Shown here in pieces: positions 17,044-25,028 of a DNA stretch of 38,946 bases. Below the pieces are notes generated by a model. That model made no database searches. It was not told where the DNA came from and saw nothing but the letters and a program-made list of their open reading frames with translations. Numbering within the stretch: the first letter of the stretch is position 1; the number at the start of each line of letters is the position of its first letter. Source of the DNA: DATJPD01 sp036394195 (GTDB taxonomy: Bacteria > Pseudomonadota > Alphaproteobacteria > CACIAM-22H2); contig DASWFO010000125.1 in the NCBI GenBank assembly GCA_036394195.1, positions 1-38,946 on the forward strand. Reading direction: 5' to 3'. Position numbers and translations under genes: made by a program.

Positions 17044-17688
17044 CTACCGCCGCTTGACGACGAAGAGGCCCTGCTCGCCCAGCAGATTGGCGAGGAAGCC
17101 GGGGGCGCGCAGGTTGCGCGGCCGGCCGCGGCGGTCGAGCACCATGGCCTGCTCGATATGGATGCCGAGATCGTCGCACAGCTCGACGAAGTCGGTGATC
17201 GTGCACAGATGGATGTTCGGCGTCTCGTACCACGCCGAATCCAGTGAATCGGTGACCGGCATCCGGCCGCGCGCGAGCAGCGCCAGCCGGATGTGCCAGA
17301 CACCAAAATTCGGGAACGACACGATGGCGCGGTGGCCGATCCGCACCACCTCGCCAAGCACCACCTTGGGGTCGAACGTCGCCTGCAGGGTCTGCGACAG
17401 GATGACGTAGTCGAAGGCGCCGGACGGGTAGTCGCGCAGATCGGTCTCGGCGTCACCCTGGATCACCGACAATCCCTGGCGGACGCAGGCGTTGACGCCG
17501 GCCTGGCTCCATTCGATGCCGCGGCCGTCGACGTCCTTGTTGTGGACCAGCCAGTCGAGCAGCGCGCCGTCGCCGCAGCCGACGTCGAGCACCCGGCTGC
17601 CGGTGTCGACCATGTCGGCGATGAATTGCAGATCGACGCGGATATTGGCGCGCGGCCGCGTGGCGGCGGTGACGGCGGCGATGTTCAC
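17044..17688 (-). CDS. metW: Methionine biosynthesis protein MetW
   Basis: 214-residue methyltransferase-fold protein. Motif I is VLDVGCGDGALLDWL, then IEWSQAGVNACVRQGLSVIQGD, ILSQTLQAT, and the MetW-specific ending SFPNFGVWHIRLALLARGRMPVT...WYETPNIHLCTITDF. MetW partners MetX in homoserine acylation; it lies 7 bp after metX on the same strand. Its last codons, within 17058-17079, are duplicated at 16346-16367, which suggests that an insertion event targeted the gene end. The current C-terminus reads GEQGLFVVKRR, a plausible length, so the gene appears intact. Confidence 0.95.
   Translation of the reverse strand: MNIAAVTAATRPRANIRVDLQFIADMVDTGSRVLDVGCGDGALLDWLVHNKDVDGRGIEWSQAGVNACVRQGLSVIQGDAETDLRDYPSGAFDYVILSQTLQATFDPKVVLGEVVRIGHRAIVSFPNFGVWHIRLALLARGRMPVTDSLDSAWYETPNIHLCTITDFVELCDDLGIHIEQAMVLDRRGRPRNLRAPGFLANLLGEQGLFVVKRR
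17058..17079. repeat. 22-bp direct repeat, right copy (inside metW 3' end)
   Basis: Right-hand partner of 16346-16367, identical over 22 bp and in direct orientation, encoding the GEQGLFV part of MetW. The distance between the two copies is 712 bp and contains only higBA plus its control region and the last five codons of metW. Confidence 0.8.
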
Positions 17689-17695
17689 GGGCGGA

Positions 17696-18910
17696 TCACG
17701 CGACCGGCAGGCCGCGATGTTCGGCGCAGCCGTTCAGGAACCCGGATACGGTGGCGAAGAATTCCGGCTCGTCGAGCAGGAATGCGTCGTGGCCTTTGTC
17801 GGTGCTGACCTCGACGAAGCTCACGTTGGCGGCCGCCGCGTTTAGCGCATGGACCAGCGCCCGGCTCTCGGGGGTCGGAAACAGCCAGTCGCTCGTGAAG
17901 GAGACGACGCAGAACCGCGTCTTGGTGCCGCGGAACGCATTCACGAGTGCGCCGTCATGTTCGGCCGCGAGGTCGAAATAGTCCATCGCGCGGGTGATGT
18001 AGAGGTACGAGTTGGCGTCGAAGCGCTCGACGAAGGTCGAGCCTTGGTGGCGCAGATAGCTCTCGACCTGGAAATCGGCGTCGAAGCCGTAGGAGACGCG
18101 GTCGCGGTCCTGCAGCGAGCGGCCGAATTTGCGATGCAGCGCCGGCTCCGACAGATAAGTGATGTGCGCCGCCATGCGGGCGACCGCGAGCCCGCGCTCC
18201 GGCCGCTTGCTGGCGCGCTGGTACTCGCCCTGGCACCAGTCGGGATCGGCGATGATGGCCTGCCGGCCGACCTCGTGGAACGCGATGTTCTGCGCCGAGT
18301 GGCGGGCGGCACAGGCGATCGGGACCGCGCTGAACACCCGCTCCGGATAGGCGGAAGCCCATTGCAGCACCTGCATGCCACCCATCGAGCCGCCGACGAC
18401 GCAAAACAGGCTCTTGATGCCGAGATGGTCGATCACCCGCAGCTGGGCGCGCACCATGTCGCCGACGGTGATCACCGGGAAGGTGAGGCCCCACGGCTGG
18501 CCGGTCTCGGGATTGGTGTTGGCCGGGCCGGTCGTGCCCATGCAGCCGCCGAGCACGTTGACGCAGATCACGCAGTAACGGTCGGTGTCGAGCGTCAGGC
18601 CCGGGCCGACGAAATGTTCCCACCATCCGGGCTTGCCGGTCACCGGATGAGTCTCGGCGACGAACTGGTCGCCGGTCAGCGCGTGGCACACCAGGATCGC
18701 GTTCGACTTGTCGGCGTTGAGCGCGCCGTAGGTCTGGTAGGCGATGGTGAACGGGCCGAGCGAGGCGCCGCAGTCGAGTGGCAGCGGGTCGAGGGCCGAG
18801 AAATCGAGTCGCCGGCCGGGCAGCACGATGCCATTGCCGACCGGCGCCGTCGGTGGCAGGCCCGAGCGCGGCTCGGACGCCGACATCTGATGCTGTTGCA
18901 GGTTGGCCAT
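17696..18910 (-). CDS. metX: Homoserine O-acyltransferase MetX
   Basis: Acylates homoserine (acetyl- or succinyl-CoA) at the start of methionine synthesis. 404 residues, alpha/beta-hydrolase fold, catalytic triad Ser175 (VGGSMGGMQ), Asp341 (FTSDWLFP) and His374 (DKGHDAF). Other marks are CHALTGD and NVLGGCMGTTGP. Which acyl donor is used cannot be judged safely; many alphaproteobacterial MetX are acetyl- or succinyl-specific by a few residues. An in-frame ATG eight codons downstream is an alternative start. It is followed by metW and is divergent from the chorismate mutase gene across a 188-bp gap. Confidence 0.95.
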   Translation of the reverse strand: MANLQQHQMSASEPRSGLPPTAPVGNGIVLPGRRLDFSALDPLPLDCGASLGPFTIAYQTYGALNADKSNAILVCHALTGDQFVAETHPVTGKPGWWEHFVGPGLTLDTDRYCVICVNVLGGCMGTTGPANTNPETGQPWGLTFPVITVGDMVRAQLRVIDHLGIKSLFCVVGGSMGGMQVLQWASAYPERVFSAVPIACAARHSAQNIAFHEVGRQAIIADPDWCQGEYQRASKRPERGLAVARMAAHITYLSEPALHRKFGRSLQDRDRVSYGFDADFQVESYLRHQGSTFVERFDANSYLYITRAMDYFDLAAEHDGALVNAFRGTKTRFCVVSFTSDWLFPTPESRALVHALNAAAANVSFVEVSTDKGHDAFLLDEPEFFATVSGFLNGCAEHRGLPVA

Positions 18911-19098
18911 GATCGGCCGGCACCATGCATCACCGGGTCGCGGGTTGCAATAGTGAGCGGGGCGGCGACTCGACGTCGAAAACGGGCGCCGCCACAGGCC
19001 TTTAGCATGAGCGAGCCGATACTGCGGAAGCTTTGATTTTACGGGGGTTCCCGGTTATCCATACGGGCCCTTGTCCCACCGTCCCACGCTTGGCGTCC

Positions 19099-19917
19099 AT
19101 GGCTGCCCTTCAACCTGCGGTTCGTCCGCTCGATCCTTCGCTCGATGCGCTGCGGCGCGAGATCGATTCGATCGACGACACCATGCGCGATCTGCTCGCC
19201 CGGCGGGCCGAGATCGCGCTCGCGGTCGCCAAAGCCAAGGCGCGCCAGGGCGGCTCCGGCGCGCCGCTGTTCCGGCCCGGCCGCGAGGCCGAGATCATGC
19301 GCCGCCTGATCGGCCACAGCCGGCCGCCGCTGTCCGCCGCCCTGGTCTATCGCGTGTGGCGCGACATCATAGTGGCCTCGACCTGCTTGCAGGGGCCGTT
19401 CAGCGTTGCGGTCGCGGCCAAGCGGCAGGATCTCGCGCGCGAGCATTTCGGGGACCGCGTGCTGCGCCCGGTGGGCTCGGTCGCCGCGGTGCTGTCCGCC
19501 GTCGCCAAAGGGCGCGGGACGGTCGGCGTGGTGCCGATGCCCGGCCGGCCGGCGGACGGCAGATGGTGGCTGAGTTTGGCCAAGGGCCTCACGATCGTCG
19601 GCGGCCTGCCGTTCCTCACGACGTCCGAGCGCCGCAAGCCGGGTGAGTGCGCGGTGATCATCGGGCGCCGGAATTTCGAGCCGTCGGGCGATGACATTTT
19701 CTTCCTGCGGGTCGAGAGCGAGCGCCGCGAGGTGGCACCGCTCGGCTTGCGGTCGTCGACCGTTCTGGCGTCGGTCCGGCGCGGCCGCCGCTGGCTTCAG
19801 CTCGTCGAAACCGCTATGTCGTTCGAAGAAGCGGCGAAGCTCGGCACCGGCCGGACGGTCCGGCTTCTCGGCGGCTATGCCCGGCCGATCGTGCTGCCGT
19901 CTGCGTCGCTAACGTGA
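19099..19917 (+). CDS. Chorismate mutase with degenerate prephenate-dehydratase-like and ACT-like C-terminal part
   Basis: 272 residues from the ATG at 19099. Residues about 15-85 are an AroQ-type chorismate mutase helix bundle (LDALRREIDSIDDTMRDLL, RRAEIALAVAKAK, FRPGREAEIMRRL). From about 95 a domain resembling prephenate dehydratase appears (AVAKGRGTVGVVPMPG, IVGGLPFLTTSE, then CAVIIGRRNFEPSGDDIFFL). The Thr-Arg-Phe catalytic motif of true dehydratases is replaced by a CAV stretch. An ACT-like tail follows. The protein is thus laid out like a P-protein but probably has only mutase activity, perhaps with regulatory binding of an aromatic amino acid. It precedes hisC (39 bp) and tyrA, consistent with tyrosine/phenylalanine synthesis. 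The domain reading beyond the mutase is by eye. Confidence 0.85.
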   Translation: MAALQPAVRPLDPSLDALRREIDSIDDTMRDLLARRAEIALAVAKAKARQGGSGAPLFRPGREAEIMRRLIGHSRPPLSAALVYRVWRDIIVASTCLQGPFSVAVAAKRQDLAREHFGDRVLRPVGSVAAVLSAVAKGRGTVGVVPMPGRPADGRWWLSLAKGLTIVGGLPFLTTSERRKPGECAVIIGRRNFEPSGDDIFFLRVESERREVAPLGLRSSTVLASVRRGRRWLQLVETAMSFEEAAKLGTGRTVRLLGGYARPIVLPSASLT

Positions 19918-19956
19918 ACCCCCTCCCGTGAGCATACGTGCCGTGAGTCTCCGCCC

Positions 19957-21045
19957 ATGACTTCGCCGCAGCCGCGTCCCGGCATCCTGAAGATCGAGCC
20001 CTATGTCGGCGGGAAGTCGTCGCTGCCCGGGCATGCCAAGACGATCAAGCTGTCGTCGAACGAGAGCGCGCTGGGGCCGAGCCCGAAGGCGATCGCCGCG
20101 CTCAGCGCCGCCGCCGCCGACATGCACCGCTATCCGGACGGCGGGTCGATCGATCTGCGCGCCGCCATCGCCAAGCGCTTCGGCTTGAACGTCGAGCGCA
20201 TCGTCTGCGGCACCGGGTCGGACGAGCTGATCGCGTTGATGTGCCGCGCCTATGCCGGTCCCGGCGATGAAGTGCTGTACAGCCAGTACGGCTTCGTGAT
20301 GTACCCGATCGCGGCCCTGTCGGTGGGTGCTGCGCCGGTCATCGCGCCGGAAAAGGACTACCGGGCCGATGTGGATGCGCTGCTCGCCAAGGCGAACCCG
20401 CGCACGAAGCTGTGCTTCATCGCCAATCCGAACAACCCGACCGGCACTTATCTCACCGTGGCCGAGATGAAGCGCCTGCGCGACGGCCTGCCCGCGGGCT
20501 GCGTGCTGGTGATCGATGCCGCGTATTCCGAGTACGTGACGCGCAACGACTATTCGGCCGGAACCGACCTGGCCGAGAGCCGCGACGATGTCGTCATGCT
20601 GCGCACCTTCTCGAAGCTGTTCGCGATGGGCGGCATGCGGATCGGCTGGGCCTACTGCCCGCCGGCGATCGTCGACGTGCTGCACCGCATCCGCGGCGTG
20701 TTCAACATCGCCGGCCCGGCGCAGGCGGCCGGAATCGCCGCACTCGAGGACCTGGCGCACCAGGATCGGAGCCGGGCGCATAACGACATGTGGCTGCCGT
20801 GGTTCATGCAGGAGCTCCGGGCGCTCGGGCTCGAGATCGTGCCGAGCGTGGCCAACTTCGTGCTGATCAAGTTCCCCAAGACCGGCCCGAAGACCGCGGC
20901 CGCGGCGAACGCGTTCCTGAATGCGCGGGGCATCATTCCGCGCGCGGTCGGCAATTACGGCCTGCCGCATCACCTCAGGATCACCATCGGAACCGAGCCC
21001 GAGCTGCGCGCGGTCATCGCAGCGCTTGCGGACTTCGTGAAATGA
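19957..21045 (+). CDS. hisC: Histidinol-phosphate / aromatic aminotransferase
   Basis: 362-residue fold-type I PLP aminotransferase of the HisC family. Features are KLSSNESALGPSP at 31-43, GTGSDELI, NPNNPTG at 157-163, D187-AAYSEY, and the Schiff-base lysine Lys220 (RTFSKLFAMGGMRIGW). In alphaproteobacteria hisC lies beside tyrA and often also transaminates prephenate or aromatic keto acids. Its stop overlaps the tyrA start (ATGA at 21042-21045), so the two are translationally coupled. Confidence 0.95.
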   Translation: MTSPQPRPGILKIEPYVGGKSSLPGHAKTIKLSSNESALGPSPKAIAALSAAAADMHRYPDGGSIDLRAAIAKRFGLNVERIVCGTGSDELIALMCRAYAGPGDEVLYSQYGFVMYPIAALSVGAAPVIAPEKDYRADVDALLAKANPRTKLCFIANPNNPTGTYLTVAEMKRLRDGLPAGCVLVIDAAYSEYVTRNDYSAGTDLAESRDDVVMLRTFSKLFAMGGMRIGWAYCPPAIVDVLHRIRGVFNIAGPAQAAGIAALEDLAHQDRSRAHNDMWLPWFMQELRALGLEIVPSVANFVLIKFPKTGPKTAAAANAFLNARGIIPRAVGNYGLPHHLRITIGTEPELRAVIAALADFVK

Positions 21046-21950
21046 CGGGCGGCAAGAGCCGCCGCACCGGCAGCGCTCCGTTCGACCGCGTCGCCATCAT
21101 CGGCCTGGGGCTGATCGGCTCATCCTTGGCGCGGGCACTCCGGCGGGAGAAGCTGGCCCGCCGCATCGTCGGCTGCGACGCCAGCCCCGGCGTGCGCGCC
21201 GTGGCGAAGAAGCTGCACCTCGCCGATACGCTGGTGTCGGATGCGGGTGCCGCCGTCGTCGGCGCCGACCTCGTGGTGGTGGCGGTTCCGCAGTCCGCTT
21301 ACGCGGCGGTGGGTGCCGCGATGGCCGACCGGCTGAAGCGCGGCGCCATCGTGACTGACGTCGGCTCGGTCAAGCAGGCGGCCATCCAGGCGCTCGCTCC
21401 CCGGCTGCCGCCGGAAACACCCTTCGTCCCCGGCCATCCGCTTGCCGGCACCGAGAATTCCGGCCCGGCCGCCGGCTTTGCCGAGCTGTTCGCCGGCCGC
21501 TGGTGCATCCTGACTCCGCTGTCCGGAACGCCGGCGCCGGCGGTGGCCAAGGTGCGCGAGATGTGGCGGCGCTGCGGCATGCATGTCGAGACGATGGACG
21601 CCGCCCATCACGACCGCGTGCTGGCGATCACCAGTCACGTGCCGCATCTGATCGCCTACACCATCGTCGACACCGTAGCCGCGCTGGAATCGCGGATGAA
21701 GGGGGAGGTCATCAAGTTCGCCGCCAGCGGGTTTCGCGACTTCACCCGCGTCGCCGCCTCGGACCCCGTGATGTGGCGCGACATCTTCCTAGCCAACAAG
21801 GAGGCCGTGCTCGAGATGATGGGCCGCCTCTACGAGGACATCGCCCTGCTGCAGAAGGCGATCCGCAACGACGACGGCAAGCTCCTGCACCGCGTCTTCA
21901 CCCGCTCGCGCCGCATCCGCCGCTCGATCGTCCAGGCGAAGCAGGACTGA
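21042..21950 (+). CDS. tyrA: Prephenate/arogenate dehydrogenase
   Basis: 302 residues. Converts prephenate (or arogenate) to the tyrosine precursor with NAD(P). The Rossmann motif VAIIGLGLIGSSLARALR is at about 17-34. Further marks are DVGSVK, PFVPGHPLAGTENSGP and the catalytic-region HHDRVLAITSHVPHLIAYTI. The frame is open far upstream inside hisC, but ATG 21042 gives the classic 4-bp overlap and immediately precedes the nucleotide-binding motif. Cofactor and substrate preference are not determined. Confidence 0.95.
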   Translation: MTGGKSRRTGSAPFDRVAIIGLGLIGSSLARALRREKLARRIVGCDASPGVRAVAKKLHLADTLVSDAGAAVVGADLVVVAVPQSAYAAVGAAMADRLKRGAIVTDVGSVKQAAIQALAPRLPPETPFVPGHPLAGTENSGPAAGFAELFAGRWCILTPLSGTPAPAVAKVREMWRRCGMHVETMDAAHHDRVLAITSHVPHLIAYTIVDTVAALESRMKGEVIKFAASGFRDFTRVAASDPVMWRDIFLANKEAVLEMMGRLYEDIALLQKAIRNDDGKLLHRVFTRSRRIRRSIVQAKQD

Positions 21951-22123
21951 CGCCGAGCCTCCACCCCTCACCCCCTCCCGGGGTGCCGGGGGCTTCGCCC
22001 CCGGAAAAAGATTCCGGGCGCTCGCGACCTCTCCCGCAAGGGGAGAGGTTAACATGGGAGCGCGTCATCTCACCCTCTCCCCTTGTGGGAGAGGGTGGAC
22101 GCGAAGCGTCCGGGTGAGGGGTT
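21951..22123. repeat. Cluster of three palindromic repeats between convergent genes
   Basis: The gap between tyrA and the convergent DUF2125 gene is filled by hairpin-forming repeats: CCGGGGG/CCCCCGG (21986-22004), CCTCTCC/GGAGAGG (22028-22048) and CCCTCTCC/GGAGAGGG (22073-22095). The last two belong to the same CTCTCCC/GGGAGAG family seen at 31294-31361 inside the Liv operon. They are likely dispersed REP-like elements, possibly acting as a bidirectional terminator. Confidence 0.7.
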
Positions 22124-23158
22124 CTACTCGAAATTCAACGCCGGGATCGGCAACAGCGGGAAGCCGGCGACGAACACCCGGCCGTCCTGGGCGCTGAGCG
22201 GGATCTGCACCTCGTTGACGCCGCCCGGGTTCTGCCGCGCCAGCGCGTTCAGCGCGATCTTGGCGGCGGCGGCCTGCATCGGCTTTACCTCGCCGAGATT
22301 GACCAGGAGATCGATCGTCTCGTTATAGCCGCGCCAGCGCGCGGTGAACGCGCCGAGCAGCCGGTTGTCCGCGTCGAGCGCCAGCGTCCCGCTGCCGTCG
22401 GCGTCGACCGGCCCCCACTTGAGGGCGAGGCGATTGATCTCGACGGTGCCGCCGTCGTCGCGCCAGACCGACACCGAGCTGGCGAGATTGCCGGCCGGCA
22501 GGCGCCCTTTGAACGCGAGATCAACCTCCGCATGGGCGATCTGCGGGCCGAGGACCGCCGCCGGCGCCCGCGACAGCTGGACATTGTCCAAGGCCAAGGC
22601 GAGGTCGAACGTGTCCTTCTCATGATCCGGCTCGCCGCGATGCAGCTCCGCGTGGCCGTTCAGGTGTCCGGCGCGCGCCGTTTGTCCGGTCGTTGCCCGG
22701 ACCACGGTGACATCCGTGAAATCGAGGTTGAGCTGGTCCAGGCGTCCGCGATTGTCGAGCCCGGCGCGGCCGAGCGGGCGGTCCGCATTGACTGTCCACG
22801 CCTCGGCCACATCGCCGCGTCCCGCTGCGAACCGATGGTCCCCCGGAAAGCGAAGGGGAACGTCGCGCCCAGACCACGGGATCACGTCCGCCTCGACCGC
22901 CTCGCCGACCCAACTCCAGCCGGTCGGCCCGGCGCCCGCCAGGTGGGGGTGCACGATCGTGACGTGCCACTTCAGCGGGAACCCGTTGATGCGGATCTGG
23001 TCGTACTCGACGGTCAGGCCCTCGGCGCGGCGGCCTTCCGCCCAACCGGCGATGCGGTCGCGCAAGCCATCGGCCAGCCGCTCCCAGGCAAGGACCCAGC
23101 CGCCGGCGGCGACGATCACCACGACGATCAGGAGCGGAAGGGCATAGCGGCGGCGCAT
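22124..23158 (-). CDS. DUF2125-family exported protein
   Basis: 344 residues with a single N-terminal membrane anchor (YALPLLIVVVIVAAGGWVLAW, residues 5-25) and a beta-rich extracytoplasmic body. The stretch GRRAEGLTVEYDQIRINGFPLKWHV is typical of DUF2125, an alphaproteobacterial family often found by tyrA or gamma-glutamylcyclotransferase genes. Later segments (GAFTARWRGYNETIDLLVNLGEV, ending in FVAGFPLLPIPALNFE) resemble AsmA-like lipid-transfer repeats in style, but I would not assign a function. Confidence 0.85.
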   Translation of the reverse strand: MRRRYALPLLIVVVIVAAGGWVLAWERLADGLRDRIAGWAEGRRAEGLTVEYDQIRINGFPLKWHVTIVHPHLAGAGPTGWSWVGEAVEADVIPWSGRDVPLRFPGDHRFAAGRGDVAEAWTVNADRPLGRAGLDNRGRLDQLNLDFTDVTVVRATTGQTARAGHLNGHAELHRGEPDHEKDTFDLALALDNVQLSRAPAAVLGPQIAHAEVDLAFKGRLPAGNLASSVSVWRDDGGTVEINRLALKWGPVDADGSGTLALDADNRLLGAFTARWRGYNETIDLLVNLGEVKPMQAAAAKIALNALARQNPGGVNEVQIPLSAQDGRVFVAGFPLLPIPALNFE

Positions 23159-23401
23159 GGGCTCTTATAGTTAAACGGTGAAACCTGTTGAATCCTGCGG
23201 CGGAAGGCGATGCCGCCGCAGCCGGCCGCGCCCGCAATCCCCCTCAACAGAGTACAGCACCGTCGTCCGGGCGGCCGTGACCGGTATCACAGCGGCGCCG
23301 ACGAGATCTGCAAAATATTTGAGCCAGCGCATACAAAAACGAGCCTATCCGGGCACTACTCGGGCCGTTATGCTCGATTTTTTCAGCCGTTCCCGCCTCC
23401 C

Positions 23402-24307
23402 ATGCCGCGCGACGATTCCGTCATCCCCGCGTCTTATGCGCCGTCTTTCGCCTGGACCGCCGTGGCGCCGGCGGTGTTCGTGGTGCTGTGGTCGACCGGG
23501 TTCGTCGCCGCCAAGGCGGGGCTGCCCTACGCCGAGCCGCTGACGTTCCTCACCGCCCGCTTCGGCATCGTCGCGGTTGCCATGCTGATCGCCGCCTTCG
23601 CGATCCGCGCCGCGTGGCCGAAGGGCATCATGATCGCCCACATCGCCGTGGTCGGGCTCTTGATGCACGCCTCCTATCTCGGCGGCGTCTTCACGGCGCT
23701 GCATCTGGGCATGCCGGCCGGGCTCGTCGCCTTGGTTGTCGGCCTGCAGCCGATTCTGACCGCGGTCGCGGTCGGGCCGCTGCTCGGCGAGCGGGTGAGC
23801 CTGCGTCAGTGGCTGGGCTTCGCCCTCGGGTTCGGTGGGGCGGCGCTGGTGCTGGGCGAGCGTTACAGCTTTGCCGGCGGCACGACCGGGCTTGCCGCAC
23901 CGGCGTTGGCGGTGTGGGGCCTGATCGGCATCAGTGCCGGGACGCTGTACCAGAAGCGCTTTTGCGAGCACGCCAATCTGTGGACGGGTGCGGTCATTCA
24001 ATATACCGCCGCGGCGGTGCCGACCGCGATTGCCGCGGCCGCATTCGAGACCATGCACATCACCTGGGCGCCGCCGTTCGTCTGGGCCATGCTCTGGCTG
24101 GTCGTGGTCCTGTCCGGCGGCACGGTGAGCCTGTTGTATCTGCTGATCCGCCGCGGCGCCGTCTCCAAGCTCGCCAGCCTGTTCTTCCTCATCCCGCCGA
24201 CCACCGCGCTGATCGCCTGGGCGATGTTCGGCGAGCATCTCGGCCCGACGGCACTCGCCGGCATGGCGGTGGCGGCCGTCGGTGTGGCGCTCGTGCAGAG
24301 GGGGTGA
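23402..24307 (+). CDS. EamA-family (DMT) transporter
   Basis: 301-residue inner-membrane protein of the drug/metabolite superfamily. Ten hydrophobic segments form two EamA repeats; the first begins APAVFVVLWSTGFVAAKAGLPYAEPLTFLTARF, the standard entry signature. It probably exports a metabolite or amino acid. The substrate is unknown. The open frame extends upstream, but ATG 23402 fits the family start. The stop (TGA at 24305-24307) overlaps a GTG of the next gene, suggesting coupling. The 243-bp upstream gap, divergent from the DUF2125 gene, shows no confident promoter. Confidence 0.9.
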   Translation: MPRDDSVIPASYAPSFAWTAVAPAVFVVLWSTGFVAAKAGLPYAEPLTFLTARFGIVAVAMLIAAFAIRAAWPKGIMIAHIAVVGLLMHASYLGGVFTALHLGMPAGLVALVVGLQPILTAVAVGPLLGERVSLRQWLGFALGFGGAALVLGERYSFAGGTTGLAAPALAVWGLIGISAGTLYQKRFCEHANLWTGAVIQYTAAAVPTAIAAAAFETMHITWAPPFVWAMLWLVVVLSGGTVSLLYLLIRRGAVSKLASLFFLIPPTTALIAWAMFGEHLGPTALAGMAVAAVGVALVQRG

Positions 24308-24309
24308 CG

Positions 24310-24933
24310 ATGCCGCGCGCGATGCCAGGAGTGCGCCGCGCCAATGGCGATACCGGGGATCGGCCGCTGCCCAACGGGCGGGATCTCTGGATCTTCGCCT
24401 ACGGCTCGCTGATGTGGGACCCCGGCTTCCCCTTCGAGGAGGCGCGGCCGGCGCTGCTGCGCGGCTATCACCGCTCATTTTGCGTGTACTCGCATCGCTA
24501 CCGCGGCACGCCTGACCGGCCGGGCCTCGTGCTGGGTCTCGATTCCGGCGGTGCTTGCCGCGGCATCGCCTATCGCGTCGCGTCGCACAACGTGAAGCGG
24601 GTGATGGCCTATCTGTGGCGGCGCGAAATGACCGGCCGCACCTACACCTGCCGCGAGGTCAGGATCCATCTCGCCGGCCACACCGTGCGGGCGCGCGCCT
24701 TCGTGGTCCGGCGCGACCATCCCCAATACGCCCCCGACCTGTCGGTCGCGCGCACGGTCGAGCTCGTCTGCCAGGGCAAAGGCATGCGCGGCGCCTGCCT
24801 CACCTATCTCGAAAACACGGTCCGCCATCTCGACGAGCTCGGCATCCCCGACCGCCGGCTGCACGCGATCCTCAAACGCGCCGAAGCCCGCCTGCGCCGC
24901 GTCCGGCCGGTGATCGCCTCGCGGTTTCATTAA
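24310..24933 (+). CDS. Gamma-glutamylcyclotransferase, ChaC type
   Basis: 207 residues. Cleaves glutathione or gamma-glutamyl peptides to 5-oxoproline. The signature FAYGSLMWDPGFPFEEARPALLRGYHRSFCVYSHRYRGT contains the YGSL substrate loop. The catalytic Glu is expected in the CLTYLENTVRHLDELGI segment. The start could also be the GTG at 24304, which overlaps the EamA stop, but ATG 24310 is preferred. Together with gloB and the GST it shows active glutathione metabolism in this organism. Confidence 0.92.
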   Translation: MPRAMPGVRRANGDTGDRPLPNGRDLWIFAYGSLMWDPGFPFEEARPALLRGYHRSFCVYSHRYRGTPDRPGLVLGLDSGGACRGIAYRVASHNVKRVMAYLWRREMTGRTYTCREVRIHLAGHTVRARAFVVRRDHPQYAPDLSVARTVELVCQGKGMRGACLTYLENTVRHLDELGIPDRRLHAILKRAEARLRRVRPVIASRFH

Positions 24934-24954
24934 GTAGCCGCCTCTCTTAATTCC

Positions 24955-25014
24955 GTCATCGCCCGCTTCATGCGGGCGGTCCATCCGGATGGATGCCCCG
25001 CCTCCGCGGGGCAT
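24955..25014. repeat. REP-like double hairpin between convergent genes
   Basis: Contains GCCCGC-ttcat-GCGGGC (24961-24977), the perfect palindrome CCATCCGGATGG (24981-24992), and ATGCCCCGC-ctcc-GCGGGGCAT (24993-25014). It fills the 95-bp space between two converging genes, so a bidirectional terminator or mRNA-stabilising role is plausible. The sequence family differs from the CTCTCCC type. Confidence 0.65.
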
Positions 25015-25028
25015 GGCGATAAGGCTTG

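Noticed and set aside
19007..19036. Nine-codon reading frame MSEPILRKL before the chorismate mutase gene, as a possible attenuation leader peptide
   Set aside because: It contains no Phe, Tyr, Trp or His, has no clear ribosome site, and no terminator/antiterminator pair follows.
21986..22010. GC hairpin followed by AAAAAG as an intrinsic terminator for tyrA
   Set aside because: A plus-strand terminator needs a T run after the hairpin, but here the run is A; on the minus strand the T run comes before the hairpin.
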